Shown: one piece after another, positions 18,054 through 28,846 of the stretch | How positions within the stretch are numbered: the stretch's first letter is position 1 | How the letters are laid out: each line of letters begins with the position of its first letter | From: Planctomycetes bacterium MalM25 | GTDB lineage: Bacteria; Planctomycetota; Planctomycetia; Pirellulales; Lacipirellulaceae | DNA length: 64,000 nt | Assembly (NCBI GenBank): GCA_007745835.1 | Contig: CP036424.1 | Span: forward strand, 3,707,968-3,771,967 | Reading direction: 5' to 3' | Made by a program: the position numbers and the translations under genes | The notes under the pieces: generated by a model | Told to the model about the DNA's origin: nothing | Database searches by the model: none | The model's input: only the letters and a program-made list of their open reading frames with translations

Positions 18054-19193
18054 ATGAACGCCCCCGAGAAGTTCCGCGCCAAGAAGGGTCTCGAAGGCGT
18101 CATCTTCGACACGACGACCGTCTCGAACGTCGTCCCCGAGGAGAAGTCGCTCTACTACCGCGGCTACCCCGTCCACGAACTGGCCGAGCACTGCCGGTTC
18201 GAGGAGGTCGCTTACCTCCTGCTCCACGGCGAGCTGCCCACCGCGGCGCAACTCACGGAGTTCTCGGAGGTCGAACGCTCGTCGCGTGAGTTGCCCGCGG
18301 AGCTGCTGGAGGTGATCGGCCGGCTGCCTTCTGAGGGCCACCCGATGGACGCGGTCCGCACCGCGGTCAGTTTCCTCGGCATGCTGCCCGAGTTCGCGGG
18401 CGCCGAGACGGCCGAGTCGGCCGTGCGCAAGGGGATCTCGCTGATGGCGAAGATCCCGACCGTCATCGCCGCGGTCCGCCGCCAGAAACGGGGCGAGTCC
18501 CCCCTCGCGCCCAACCCAGAGCTCTCGCTCTCGGAGAACTTCTTCCAGATGGGCTTCGGCGAGGTCCCCGAGCCGGAGATCGTCGACGCGTTCGACGGCT
18601 CGCTGACGCTCTACGCCGAGCACGGCTTCAACGCCTCGACGTTCACCGCGCGGGTGATCGTCTCGACGCAGTCCGACCTCTGCTCGGCGGTGACCGGCGC
18701 CATCGGCGCGCTCAAGGGCAACCTCCACGGCGGCGCCAACGAGGCGGTCATGCACATGCTGCTGGAGATCGACTCGGTCGAGAAGGCCCAGGCCTGGATC
18801 GACGACGCCCTCGCCAACAAGGCGAAGGTCATGGGCTTCGGCCACCGGCTGTACCGGCTCGGCGACTCGCGCGTGCCGACGATGAGCGGCTACCGGTCGC
18901 GGATGGCGCGGCTCCGCGGCAGCGAGCGGTGGGAGGCGATCTCCGCCGTGCTGGAGGAGACCATGGTCGGCCGCAAAAACATCCACCCGAACCTCGACTT
19001 CCCCGCCGGCCCGGTCTACCACCTGATGGGCTTCGAGATCCCGCTGTTCACGCCGATCTTCGTCATCGCGCGGGTGGTCGGCTGGACGGCGCACGTCGCG
19101 GAGCAGCTCTCCGAAAACCGCTTGGTCCGCCCCAGCGGCGACTACACCGGCGCCGCTTCGCGAGCGGTCGTCCCCCTCGCCGAACGCGGGTGA
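18054..19193 (+). CDS. prpC: 2-methylcitrate / citrate synthase
   Basis: A 379-aa citrate synthase-fold enzyme. Catalytic regions are visible: GALKGNLHGGANEAV (first His), KVMGFGHRLYR (second His) and the C-terminal NLDFPAGPVYHLMGF (Asp). The short, type II-like length and the position directly behind prpD and prpB (17 bp gap to the ATG) make 2-methylcitrate synthase the best call: it condenses propionyl-CoA with oxaloacetate. Activity as an ordinary citrate synthase cannot be excluded. A TTG lies one codon before the ATG; ATG 18054 is preferred. Confidence 0.92.
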   Translation: MNAPEKFRAKKGLEGVIFDTTTVSNVVPEEKSLYYRGYPVHELAEHCRFEEVAYLLLHGELPTAAQLTEFSEVERSSRELPAELLEVIGRLPSEGHPMDAVRTAVSFLGMLPEFAGAETAESAVRKGISLMAKIPTVIAAVRRQKRGESPLAPNPELSLSENFFQMGFGEVPEPEIVDAFDGSLTLYAEHGFNASTFTARVIVSTQSDLCSAVTGAIGALKGNLHGGANEAVMHMLLEIDSVEKAQAWIDDALANKAKVMGFGHRLYRLGDSRVPTMSGYRSRMARLRGSERWEAISAVLEETMVGRKNIHPNLDFPAGPVYHLMGFEIPLFTPIFVIARVVGWTAHVAEQLSENRLVRPSGDYTGAASRAVVPLAERG

Positions 19194-19345
19194 GCCGCAC
19201 TCGCAGCGCCGTGGGTGTCAAACACTAGGGCTTAAGCCGGTCGTGCCGGTCGGCCGATGAGAAGCACCGGGGGCTCGTTCTGCGCGCCCTCGTGGGTCGC
19301 CAAGGGGGGCGGCTCGGTCGATTTCACTAGCAGACCGAGGCGGCT

Positions 19346-22000
19346 GTGCGCGCTGCGTGTCGTATTGTCTGCGCGGGCCTTGTGGCGGTGGCGCTGCTAG
19401 CGCCGCTGTCGGGCTGCAGCCGCAGCAAGGCGCGGCTCCGCGCCGACCGCGACGCCTACTGCCTCATCGATCAGAAGTCGACCGTCGCGGGTGGCGAGCT
19501 CGGGCAGTACCGGATCGGGACCGATCCGGCGTCGCGCATGCACGACGAGAACGACCCCGACTGTCCGCCGATGCCGCCCGACGACCCGGTCTCGCACCGG
19601 TACCTGGAGTGCGTCGATGGCAAGCGGGGCGCCAAGTGCTGGCGCGAGGCGCCGCGGACCCCGTGGGTCGAGAACCCCAACTGGCGGTCTTACCTGCCAC
19701 TCGACGAACAGGGGCGTTTGGTCCTCGACGCGTCGGCCGCCGTGCGGATGGGTCTGGTCAACGACCCGTCTTACCAGCGCGAGCTGGAAGAGCTTTATCT
19801 CTCGGCGCTGGACGTCTCGTTCGAGCGGTTCCGCTTCGACACCCAGCTGTTCGGCGGCGCCGGGCTCGACTTCGTAAACCAGGGCCGCGTGGCCAGCGGC
19901 ACGGGCGAATCCTCCAGCCAGCTGTTTGTCACGCCGAGCAGCCAGACGCTGGGGCCGACGACCCCCAACCGCTGGCGGCTGCAGCGCCTCACCGCCACCG
20001 GGGGCGAGATCGTCGTCGGCCTGGCGAACACGCTCGTCTGGCAGTTCTCGGGACCGAACGATTACACGGGCGCCACGCTGCTCGACTTCTCGATCGTCCA
20101 GCCGCTGCTACGAGGTGGCGGCCGCGTCCGCATCCTGGAGCGCCTGACCGTCGCCGAGCGGACGCTGCTGGCCAACGTGCGGGCGATGGAGCGTTATCGC
20201 CGTGAGTATTACTTGAGGGTCGCGACCGGGCGCAACACGAGCGGCGGTCCGCAGCGGCGGGGTGGCTTGCTCGGCGGGGCGGGGCTCGCGAACTTCGCCG
20301 GGGTCAACCTGCAGGTCGGCAACGGGGGCGGCGGGGCCTTCCAGGGCACGGGGGGCGGAGCCGGTGTCGCCGGCGCCGCGGCGGCGAGCGGCTATCTCGG
20401 GCTACTCCAAACGCGGCAAGTCCTCGCCAACCAGCGGGCGAACGTCGCCGCGCTCGGCGACAGCACGCTGCAGCTCGAAGCCTCGTACGAGGCGGGGCGG
20501 ATCGACCGCTTCCAGGTCGACCTGGCACGGCAGGCCCTCTTCAACGCCCAGAGCCAACTGCTCCGGGCCGAAGCCGATTTCCAGAACAGCCTCGACTTCT
20601 TCAAGCTGCAGCTCGGCCTGCCGCCCGACCTGGAGGTGGTGGTCGCCGACCCGCTGCTGGGCCGCTTCGAGCTGCTCTCGCCCGAAGTGACCGAACTGCA
20701 AAACCAGGTCGCCGGCGTGCTGCTCGCGCCCGAGACCGAGGAGCCGCCCGCGATCGCGGGCCCCGTGCTGCCCGAGCAGCCCGAGCCCGTCCCCGCCGAG
20801 CCGATCGACAGCGGGCCGTCGGACGAAGCGATCGCGCTGTTCGACGAGGCCGACGTGCAACTCGCCGTTGTCGAGGACGACCTGGCGCGACTGCACGACG
20901 CCGCCCCCGGCCGGCGCGAGAGGCTTTTGCTGCTGCAAACGCGCGACGAAGTCGCCGAGGCACGCATCGATCCGGCGTTGCTCGAAACGGGTCGCTTCGA
21001 CGCCCGGGTGGAAGCGATCGAAGGCGACCTCGCCCAATGGACCGCCGCCTTCACACGCTTGCGGGGTGAACTCGACACGGTCGATGACGAGGAGGCGGAG
21101 GCCTCCGCGCTCCGCGGACTCTCGGCGTTGATGCTCGAGCTGTCGATCCTCCAGGCCCGGGCGCGGCTCGACGCGCTCGACCTCGAAACGACCGACCTCA
21201 CCCCGGCCGAAGCGCTCGAGATCGCGCGGGTCAACCGCCGCGACTGGGCCAACGCCCGCGCCGCACTCGTCGATGCCTGGCGGCTGATCCACTTCAACGC
21301 GAACGACCTGCAGTCGGCGGTTGACCTGGTCTTCTCCGGCGACATCGGCAACGTCGGCGACGACCCGTTCGACCTGCGGACCGATAACGGTCGGCTGCGC
21401 GTGGGTGTCGAGTTCGACTCGCCCACATCGCGCCTCGCCGAACGAAATGTCTACCGCCAGTCGTTGATCGAATACCAGCAGGCGCGGCGGAGCTACTACA
21501 CGTTCGTCGACCGCGTCCACCAAGGGCTCCGGTCGGTCCTTCGTCAGATCCGCCTGAACGAAATCAACTTCGAGCTCCGCCGCGAGGCGGTGCTGGTCGC
21601 GATCTCGCAGGTCGATATCACGCAGCTACGGCTCTCCGAACCCCCCAAGCCGGGCGAGACGGAGCAGTTCGGCAACACCACAGCCCGCGACCTCGTCCAA
21701 GCGCTGAGCACCCTGCTCAGCGCCCAGAACGACCTGCTCTCGGTCTGGGTGAACAACCGCGTGCAGCGGCTCAACCTGGAGCTCGATCTGGGCGTGATGC
21801 TGGTCGACTCGGAGGGGCTCCGGGTCGATTTCGACGACGATCTGCGCAGCTTCTTCCCCCAAGGCCCCTGCCCCGGCGGCGGCGACGTCACGCCGATCGA
21901 CTGCGGTCCGAGGCCCCTGCCGGCGCCGAGCCCGAATCCCGAGATCCTGCAGCCAACCTTCGCTGCGTTGACTGGGCGTCCGAGCCCAGAGCAACCATAA
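19346..22000 (+). CDS. TolC-like outer-membrane efflux lipoprotein, oversized
   Basis: An 884-aa protein from a GTG start. A lipoprotein signal (ALLAPLSGC, lipid-acceptor Cys 24) is followed by a TolC/OEP fold in at least two blocks (SYEAGRIDRFQVDLARQALF near residue 380; RRDWANARAALVDAWRLI and YQQARRSYYTFVDRV near 630-720). It is about twice the usual size. Extra parts are a Gly-rich insert (about residues 300-350, QVGNGGGGAFQGTGGGAG) and a Pro/Glu-rich plus helical insert between the two repeats (about 465-620). It would form the outer-membrane duct for the adaptor and MacB-like pump encoded next, 42 bp downstream. Confidence 0.85.
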   Translation: MRAACRIVCAGLVAVALLAPLSGCSRSKARLRADRDAYCLIDQKSTVAGGELGQYRIGTDPASRMHDENDPDCPPMPPDDPVSHRYLECVDGKRGAKCWREAPRTPWVENPNWRSYLPLDEQGRLVLDASAAVRMGLVNDPSYQRELEELYLSALDVSFERFRFDTQLFGGAGLDFVNQGRVASGTGESSSQLFVTPSSQTLGPTTPNRWRLQRLTATGGEIVVGLANTLVWQFSGPNDYTGATLLDFSIVQPLLRGGGRVRILERLTVAERTLLANVRAMERYRREYYLRVATGRNTSGGPQRRGGLLGGAGLANFAGVNLQVGNGGGGAFQGTGGGAGVAGAAAASGYLGLLQTRQVLANQRANVAALGDSTLQLEASYEAGRIDRFQVDLARQALFNAQSQLLRAEADFQNSLDFFKLQLGLPPDLEVVVADPLLGRFELLSPEVTELQNQVAGVLLAPETEEPPAIAGPVLPEQPEPVPAEPIDSGPSDEAIALFDEADVQLAVVEDDLARLHDAAPGRRERLLLLQTRDEVAEARIDPALLETGRFDARVEAIEGDLAQWTAAFTRLRGELDTVDDEEAEASALRGLSALMLELSILQARARLDALDLETTDLTPAEALEIARVNRRDWANARAALVDAWRLIHFNANDLQSAVDLVFSGDIGNVGDDPFDLRTDNGRLRVGVEFDSPTSRLAERNVYRQSLIEYQQARRSYYTFVDRVHQGLRSVLRQIRLNEINFELRREAVLVAISQVDITQLRLSEPPKPGETEQFGNTTARDLVQALSTLLSAQNDLLSVWVNNRVQRLNLELDLGVMLVDSEGLRVDFDDDLRSFFPQGPCPGGGDVTPIDCGPRPLPAPSPNPEILQPTFAALTGRPSPEQP

Positions 22001-22042
22001 TAGGAAACGGTTCCAATAGGCCGGCGTCCCCACACGATACTT

Positions 22043-23589
22043 ATGCCCTCACGATCCGCGATCACCGGCCACTCTCTCCGCCGCGGAGCCACGGGCGTCT
22101 GGATGCTGGCGTTGATCGCCTTGACCGGAGCGGGAGGCTACTGGTGGTGGCGCGCCGGCCAAACAGCCGACACCGACACCCTGCCCAGCGACGCCCTGCT
22201 CCACACGGTCGAGCGCGAGGACTTCTCGCTCGAGATCACCGAGCGGGGCGAGATCCAGTCGGCGGGCGGCGTCGAGGTGAAGTCCGAGGTCAAGTCGCAG
22301 AACTCCGCCGGCATCGCGATCCTGCGGATCGTCCCGGAGGGGACCCAAGTCGAAGAGGGCGACTTCCTCGTGCAGCTCGACTCGTCGGCGCTCGAGTCCG
22401 ACCGGCTGCTGCAGCAGATCAACGTCAACACGGCCGAGGCGCTCGTCATCGAGGCGCAGAACCTCTACGAGACCGCCATCATCGCTCAGAAGGAGTACCT
22501 CGAAGGGCTGTTCGTCCAAGAGCGGCAGACGATCGAGAGCGAGGTCTTCGTCGCCGAGGAGAACCTCAGCCGCGCCGAGGAGTACGTCGAGTACAGCCGC
22601 AAGCTCGCCGCGAAGGGCTACGTCAGCGACCTGCAGCTGCAAGCGGACATGTTCGCCGTCGAGAAATCGAAGAAGGAGCTCGACGCGGCGAAGACCAAAC
22701 TGCGGGTCTTGGAGGACTTCACCAAAGCGAAGACGCTCAAGCAGCTCAGTTCCGACGCGGCGATCGCCAAGGCGAAGTGGGAGTCGCTGAAGAACAGCTA
22801 TCAGCTCGAGATCGATAAGCTGACCGAAATCGAGGACCAGATCGCCAAGTGCCTGGTCACCGCCCCCGCCCCGGGCGCGGTGATCTACGCCCACGGCGAA
22901 GAGAACCGGGGCGGCAACGAGTTCGTCGTCGAGGAGGGCGCGGTCATCCGCGAGCGCCAGACCATCATCCGCCTGCCCGACATTTCGAGCATGCAGGTGG
23001 AGGTCGAGGTCAACGAGTCGCTCATTCAGTACGTGCAGGAGGGCATGCCGGCCGCGATCCGGCTGGTCGGCGCCACCGACGAGGTGCTCCGCGGCCGCGT
23101 CGCCCGGGTGAATCAGTACGCCGAACCAACCAACTGGCGGCGGGCGAACGTGAAGGACTACAAGGCGTTCGTGGCGATCGAGGAGGACTCCTCGGTGCTC
23201 AAGACCGGCATGACCGCCAGCGTGACGATCAGCGCGATGTACGCGCCCGATTCGATCGTCGCCCCCGTGCAGTCGATCTACGCCCACGGCGACCGGCTCT
23301 ACTGTTTCGTCCAAGAAGACCAAGGCTTCCTGGCCCGCGAGGTGAGCGTCGGGCCAACGAACGACCGGTTCTACGTGATCGAGTCGGGCCTCGCCTCGGA
23401 CGAGACCATCGCCCTCAACCCGCGCAAGCTGTCCGACCGGGTCGAGCTGCCCGAGTTGGTCCCCGAGGAGAACCAGAACGCCGTCGACTCGGGCGGTGAC
23501 TGGCGCAAGCTGCGGCGTGAAGAGGTGAAACAACCGAGCGGCGCCACCGCCGCCAAGCCGGCCGACGCCGCCGTCGCGGGGCAAGGCTG

Positions 23590-23590
<1 letters not shown>
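22043..23590 (+). CDS. Efflux periplasmic adaptor (HlyD/MacA-like)
   Basis: A 515-aa membrane-fusion protein. A single N-terminal membrane anchor (about residues 17-36, LALIALTGAGGYWWW) is followed by a barrel-sandwich half-motif (SEVKSQNSAGIAILRIVPEG), a long alpha-hairpin (about 125-260), the second lipoyl half (CLVTAPAPGAVIYAHGEENR), and beta-barrel/membrane-proximal parts (KTGMTASVTISAM). It links the ABC pump to the outer-membrane factor encoded before it. The stop codon overlaps the ATG of the ATPase gene (TGATG), so translation is coupled. Confidence 0.9.
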
Positions 23591-24353
<763 letters not shown>

Positions 24354-24354
<1 letters not shown>

Positions 24355-24696
24355 CCACAGAGAACACAGAGGGCACGGAGAAAGTCGGTGATGACTCACA
24401 CAGGATTAAAGGATCTTGCCGATAAGCTGATTACGGAAATAGCAGAGAACCAGAACTCGTTACAAGACACGGACCGTTGGCTCATAGAACAAATCCGTCA
24501 GTTTCGTTCCTCCATCAACAGTTCTGCGAACGCATACACAATACAAACAGCCCGAGAGAAACTCGGTCGCTATTGGGTTGATTCAGGGGATTGGAAATCT
24601 ACGTATGCAGGATCTGTAAACCGATTACTCGATGCGGCGTCCCGCGCCATACGGAGCTGAAGCTGTTCCCTCCGTGCTCTCTGTGTTCTCCGTGGT
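24354..24696. mobile_element. 343-bp cassette with 27-bp inverted ends
   Basis: The left arm 24354-24380 and the reverse complement of the right arm 24670-24696 match at 25 of 27 positions (ACCACAGAGAACACAGAGG and following on the left; ACCACGGAGAACACAGAGA and following on the right). The interior is AT-richer than both flanking genes and holds one 89-aa ORF. Similar CACAGAGAACACAGAG repeats flank small genes in many bacterial genomes (recalled from general experience, not searched). The cassette sits exactly between the ATPase stop and the permease start of an otherwise coupled pump operon. Confidence 0.7.
24391..24660 (+). CDS. Small helical hypothetical protein inside the cassette
   Basis: 89 aa from the ATG (a GTG precedes it by one codon), with GGAG of the inverted repeat serving as a plausible Shine-Dalgarno sequence. 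The sequence is hydrophilic and helical (LADKLITEIAENQNSLQDTD, RWLIEQIRQFRSSINSSANA) with no signal or membrane segment. I recognise no family. Low GC compared with its neighbours and flanking inverted repeats mark it as transferred cargo. It could be a small passenger or regulator, or non-functional. Confidence 0.55.
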   Translation: MTHTGLKDLADKLITEIAENQNSLQDTDRWLIEQIRQFRSSINSSANAYTIQTAREKLGRYWVDSGDWKSTYAGSVNRLLDAASRAIRS

Positions 24697-24702
24697 GAAC
24701 CC

Positions 24703-26037
24703 TTGACCCCCAACCTCTTCAGCTCGATCGCCCGCTGGCGCCGCACGATTGTGCTGAGCGTGAAGAGCCTGCTGCTGCACCCGATGCGCAGCGGGCTCAC
24801 GGTGCTCGGCATCCTGATCGGCGTGACGAGCGTCGTCTGGCTGCTGGCGATCGGCGAGGGGATCAGCCGCGCGTCGCAGGAGCAGATCGCCGCGCTCGGC
24901 GCGCAGAACATCATCCTCCGCACCGTCAAGCCGGGCAGCGACGACTTCGACGGCGGCGGCTACGGCGTCACTCGCGCCGACTACGTGAAGCTCACCTCGA
25001 CGCTCTCGACCCTCGAAGCGGCGGTCCCCATCCGCGAGATGAAGACCGAGTTCCGCCTCGGTCGTCGGGCGCTCGAGGGCCGGCTGGTCGGCTGCACGCC
25101 CGAGTACCAAGAGACCGGCCGCCTCGCCCTCGCCGAGGGCCGTTTCCTCTCGGACGGCGACGGGCTCTCCGAACGCAACCACGCCGTCATCTCGGCCGAG
25201 GTCGCCGCCAAACTCTTCCCGCTCGGCGGGGCGATCGGCGAGCTGGTGCAGGTCGACCACGAGTTCTACAAGGTGATCGGCGTCTGCGAGCCGCGGGCGG
25301 CGTCGGCGGGCATCGGCGGCTCGCTCGCGGCGGAGGACTATTCGAAGGACGTCTACATCCCGCTGCGGACCATGTGGCGACGGCTCGGCGACCAGATCAT
25401 CCAGATCCAGCCGGGCCAATTCCGCCGCGACCTGATCGAGGTCTCCCAGATCACGCTCCGCGTCGCTGACCGCGACGCCGTGCTGCCCACCGCCGATCTG
25501 GTGCGCGAGACCATCGCCGACGACCACCCGCTGCGCGACTACGCGGTGACCGTCCCCATGGAACTGCTCGAACAAGCGAACACGACACGGCTGATGTTCA
25601 TCCTGCTGCTCGGCCTGATCGCGGCGATCAGCCTCGTGGTGGGGGGCATCGGCATCATGAACATCATGCTGGCGACCGTCACCGAGCGGACGCGCGAGAT
25701 CGGCATCCGCCGCGCCTTGGGGGCGAAGCGTCACGACATCGTGAGCCAGTTCCTGACGGAGAGCGTCGTGCTGTCGATCGTCGGCGGCGGCCTGGGCGTG
25801 CTCGCCGGGCTCTTCTGCCGACCGATCGCTATTGGCCTGCGAACACAGCTCGAGAGCTGGATCCCCGACCGGATGGCCGCCGTGCCCGACCTCGTGCGCA
25901 ACATGGAGCCCGAGGTGGTGCCTTGGTCGATCCCGCTGTCGCTGGGCATCTCGGTCGTCGTGGGCGTCGCTTTCGGGGTCTACCCGGCGATCCGCGCGGC
26001 ACGGCTCGACCCGATCGAAGCGCTGCGTCACGACTGA
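24703..26037 (+). CDS. MacB-like ABC transporter permease
   Basis: A 444-aa FtsX/MacB-type permease without a fused ATPase. An N-terminal membrane helix (about residues 25-50, HPMRSGLTVLGILIGVTSVV) precedes a MacB periplasmic core (about 55-280), and three C-terminal membrane helices follow (about 300-440, with GGIGIMNIMLATVTERTREI and GIRRALGAK, the standard MacB coupling region). The start is TTG at 24703, seven bases after the cassette's right arm. The original start or Shine-Dalgarno sequence may have been changed by the insertion; no ATG fits. It forms the pump with the ATPase at 23590. Confidence 0.92.
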   Translation: MTPNLFSSIARWRRTIVLSVKSLLLHPMRSGLTVLGILIGVTSVVWLLAIGEGISRASQEQIAALGAQNIILRTVKPGSDDFDGGGYGVTRADYVKLTSTLSTLEAAVPIREMKTEFRLGRRALEGRLVGCTPEYQETGRLALAEGRFLSDGDGLSERNHAVISAEVAAKLFPLGGAIGELVQVDHEFYKVIGVCEPRAASAGIGGSLAAEDYSKDVYIPLRTMWRRLGDQIIQIQPGQFRRDLIEVSQITLRVADRDAVLPTADLVRETIADDHPLRDYAVTVPMELLEQANTTRLMFILLLGLIAAISLVVGGIGIMNIMLATVTERTREIGIRRALGAKRHDIVSQFLTESVVLSIVGGGLGVLAGLFCRPIAIGLRTQLESWIPDRMAAVPDLVRNMEPEVVPWSIPLSLGISVVVGVAFGVYPAIRAARLDPIEALRHD

Positions 26038-26161
26038 GTGCGCATGCGGGCTTGCCACAAACGCGGCCCGGCGAGCCTTTTCAAGCAGCGCCAACATGCT
26101 TTCTTAACGCAGTATCGATAGGCTAAGCGGCCCGCAGCCATCGCGCACCAGGAGCCGCAGC

Positions 26162-28846
26162 ATGCCCGCCCGCCCCCTCGTTCTGTTCGCAATCGTCACG
26201 GCGTCGCTCCCCGCGTTTGCCGAAACGACGACGCTCACCCCCGCCAACTACGACGCGCTCGCCCCCAAGGGGAAGGAGGTCGACGCGATCCACGGCGATC
26301 ACGTGCTGCGGAACGACTGGCTCGTCGCGGTCGTCGCGGCGCCGGGCGAAGAGCGCGACGCAAACCTCACGGTCCGCAACGTCGGAGGCTCGATCATCGA
26401 CCTGACCGCGCGCGACAAGCCAAACGATCAGCTCAGCTGTTTCTACCCCGGCGGCGGCTCCTACCGTTTCGAGAGGAAGACCGAGTGGGACGCCGAGGCT
26501 TGGGGCGAAGCCGAGGGCGAAACGCTCGCGTTCGCCGGCAAGGCGCAGTCCCCCGCCGGCAGCCCGCTGGCGATCGCTGTCGGCTACGAGCTGCGCGACA
26601 CGGAGGCGTTCGTCCGGGTCGTCTCGACCGTGACGAACACGGGCGACGAACCGATCGACATGCTGCCCGCCGACGGCGTCCGCGCCGACGGCGACACCTT
26701 TAAGCGGGGAGTCGACCACGAAGCGAACCTGTGGTGGACCTACGACAAATACTGGCGCCAGGCTTACGGCTTGCAGCCGGAGGGGGGCTCCGCCCAGATC
26801 GACCGCGCGAAGAGCCGCGGGAACCGCTCCCCCCACCAGATCATCTACCCGGCCGACCGCGAGACCGAAGAGCCCGTGACACTCGCCCCCGGCGCGGCCT
26901 ACACCTGGAAGCGACGGCTCTTCCCGGCGGCGAGCAACGTCGCCCTCCAATCGCTCGCCTACCGGTTCCTCGGCGTCCCCCTCTGCGAGGGAGTCGTCCG
27001 GGTCACCGACGGCGCCGAGCCGATCGAGGGAGCGGAGGTCCGCGTCATCCACACGATCCAGCACGAACACCAGGGCGAACTGAAAGACGAACGCGTCTCG
27101 CTCGGCGTGGGCGTCACCGACGCGGCGGGCGAGTTCTCGATCAATCTGCCGGCCAACACCTACTCGCTCCGCGTCCGCGCCGAATCGCACGGGTCAACGA
27201 CCGACGAGATCGTCCTATCGGCCGACGGCGGGGCGACCGCGGTCGTCGAGCTGCCGCCGTGCGGCTACGCCGAAGGGACGATCACCGAGGCGGCCGGCAA
27301 AGCGATCCCCGCGAAGGTACAGTTCCTTGGCGTGGGCGAGACGCGCTCGCCGAACTGGGGGCCCGAATCGGCCGTCCGCCAGGTCAAGAACGTGCAGTAC
27401 ACCCCCGACGGGCGGTTCCGCTGCAAGCTGCTCCCCGGCGAGTACCGCTGGATCGCCAGCTACGGACCGGAGCACGACGCCGCCTTCGGCGTGATCCAGG
27501 TCGCCGCGGGCGAGACCGCCCCGATCGAGGCCGCGCTCCGCCGAAGCGTCGCCACGCCCGGCTGGCTCAGCAGCGAATTGCACAGCCACAGCTCCCCGTC
27601 GGGCGACAACACGGGCAGCCAGCGCGGCCGCGTGCTGAACCTGCTGGCCGAGCACCTCGAGTTCTGCCCCTGCACCGAGCACCAGCGGATCGACGTCTAC
27701 GACGAGCACCTCCTCGCCTTCGACGCGCAGCACCGGATGCTCACGTGCCCCGGCATGGAGCTGACCGGATCGCCGCTACCGCTCAACCATCAGAACGCCT
27801 TCCCGCTCGTCCACAAGCGGCACGAACAAGACGGCGGCGGCCCTCAGACCCACGCAAACCCGGTCAAGCAAATCGAACGAATCGCTTTCTGGGATGACAA
27901 CTCAGAGAAGGTGGTGCAGACCAACCACCCCGACATCGCGCAGATGATCGGCGACCGCGATCAAGACGGCGTTGCCGACCAAGGGTTTGAGGGGATGTTC
28001 GCGCACATGGACGCATTCGAGGTCCACCCGCCCGAGCTGATCTTCGAGCCGCTCAACCCGGCCGAGCCGACCGAGTCGGGCGTCGGCACGGGGGGGTGGG
28101 AGGGCCGCGGCAACGCGATCGTCAACTGGCTGCAAATGCTTAACCTCGGCTACCGCCTGACGGCCGTCGTCAACACGGACGCGCACTACAACTGGCACGG
28201 CAGCGGCTGGCTGCGCAACTGGGTGAAGTCCTCGACCGACATCCCCGCGGAGGCGTCGGTCGCCGAGCTCATCCACGAATTCGAGCACGGCCACGTCGTC
28301 GTCTCGAACGGGCCTTACCTGCAGGTTTCCGCGCAGGCGAAGATCGAAGACTCGTTCGCCGCAACCCCGACGGTCCTTCCCGGCGATGACCTGTCGGCCC
28401 CCGAGGGGAAAGCGACGTTCCGCGTCACCGTCCGCTGCCCCAACTGGATCAAAATCAACCGCGTGCAGCTCTTCCTCAACGGGCGCCCCGTCGAAGAGCA
28501 CAACTACACCGCCCGATCGCACCGCGACCTGTTCGCCGAGGGGCCCGAGGTCTTCGACCAGACGATCGAACTCGCCGTGGACGAGGACACGCACGTCGTC
28601 GTCGCCTGCTGTGGCGAGGGGCAATCGATCGGCACGATGTACGGCGGTAGCGAACTGAAGCAGGACTGGGGCCGCCGCATGCCGGTCGCGGTCGCCAACC
28701 CGATCTTCCTCGACACGGACGGGGACGCGGACGACGACGGCGCCCCGTTCGAAGCCAATGGCGACGACCTCGGTCTGCCGCTGCCCACCCCCGAAGGCTT
28801 CAAGCCGTCGCACGGGCACACGCACCCGAATCACAGGCATCCCTGA
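26162..28846 (+). CDS. CehA/McbA-family PHP-type metallohydrolase, exported
   Basis: An 894-aa protein with a signal peptide (about residues 1-20). The first half has beta-sandwich and carboxypeptidase-regulatory-like segments (GVVRVTDGAEPIEGAEVRVI). The second half is a CehA/McbA PHP-like domain with metal ligands in WLSSELHSHSSPSGDN, CPCTEHQRID and VNTDAHYNWHGSG. The end is His-rich (HGHTHPNHRHP). CehA/McbA relatives include carbaryl hydrolase, but most act on unknown phosphoester- or ester-like substrates. AGGAGCC precedes the ATG. It overlaps the convergent ABC ATPase gene by 16 bp at the 3' ends. Confidence 0.85.
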   Translation: MPARPLVLFAIVTASLPAFAETTTLTPANYDALAPKGKEVDAIHGDHVLRNDWLVAVVAAPGEERDANLTVRNVGGSIIDLTARDKPNDQLSCFYPGGGSYRFERKTEWDAEAWGEAEGETLAFAGKAQSPAGSPLAIAVGYELRDTEAFVRVVSTVTNTGDEPIDMLPADGVRADGDTFKRGVDHEANLWWTYDKYWRQAYGLQPEGGSAQIDRAKSRGNRSPHQIIYPADRETEEPVTLAPGAAYTWKRRLFPAASNVALQSLAYRFLGVPLCEGVVRVTDGAEPIEGAEVRVIHTIQHEHQGELKDERVSLGVGVTDAAGEFSINLPANTYSLRVRAESHGSTTDEIVLSADGGATAVVELPPCGYAEGTITEAAGKAIPAKVQFLGVGETRSPNWGPESAVRQVKNVQYTPDGRFRCKLLPGEYRWIASYGPEHDAAFGVIQVAAGETAPIEAALRRSVATPGWLSSELHSHSSPSGDNTGSQRGRVLNLLAEHLEFCPCTEHQRIDVYDEHLLAFDAQHRMLTCPGMELTGSPLPLNHQNAFPLVHKRHEQDGGGPQTHANPVKQIERIAFWDDNSEKVVQTNHPDIAQMIGDRDQDGVADQGFEGMFAHMDAFEVHPPELIFEPLNPAEPTESGVGTGGWEGRGNAIVNWLQMLNLGYRLTAVVNTDAHYNWHGSGWLRNWVKSSTDIPAEASVAELIHEFEHGHVVVSNGPYLQVSAQAKIEDSFAATPTVLPGDDLSAPEGKATFRVTVRCPNWIKINRVQLFLNGRPVEEHNYTARSHRDLFAEGPEVFDQTIELAVDEDTHVVVACCGEGQSIGTMYGGSELKQDWGRRMPVAVANPIFLDTDGDADDDGAPFEANGDDLGLPLPTPEGFKPSHGHTHPNHRHP

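Noticed and set aside
24625-26097. 490-codon minus-strand frame ending in FTTENTESTEGT
   Set aside because: That tail is only the translation of the cassette's inverted repeat, and the rest is antisense of the permease.
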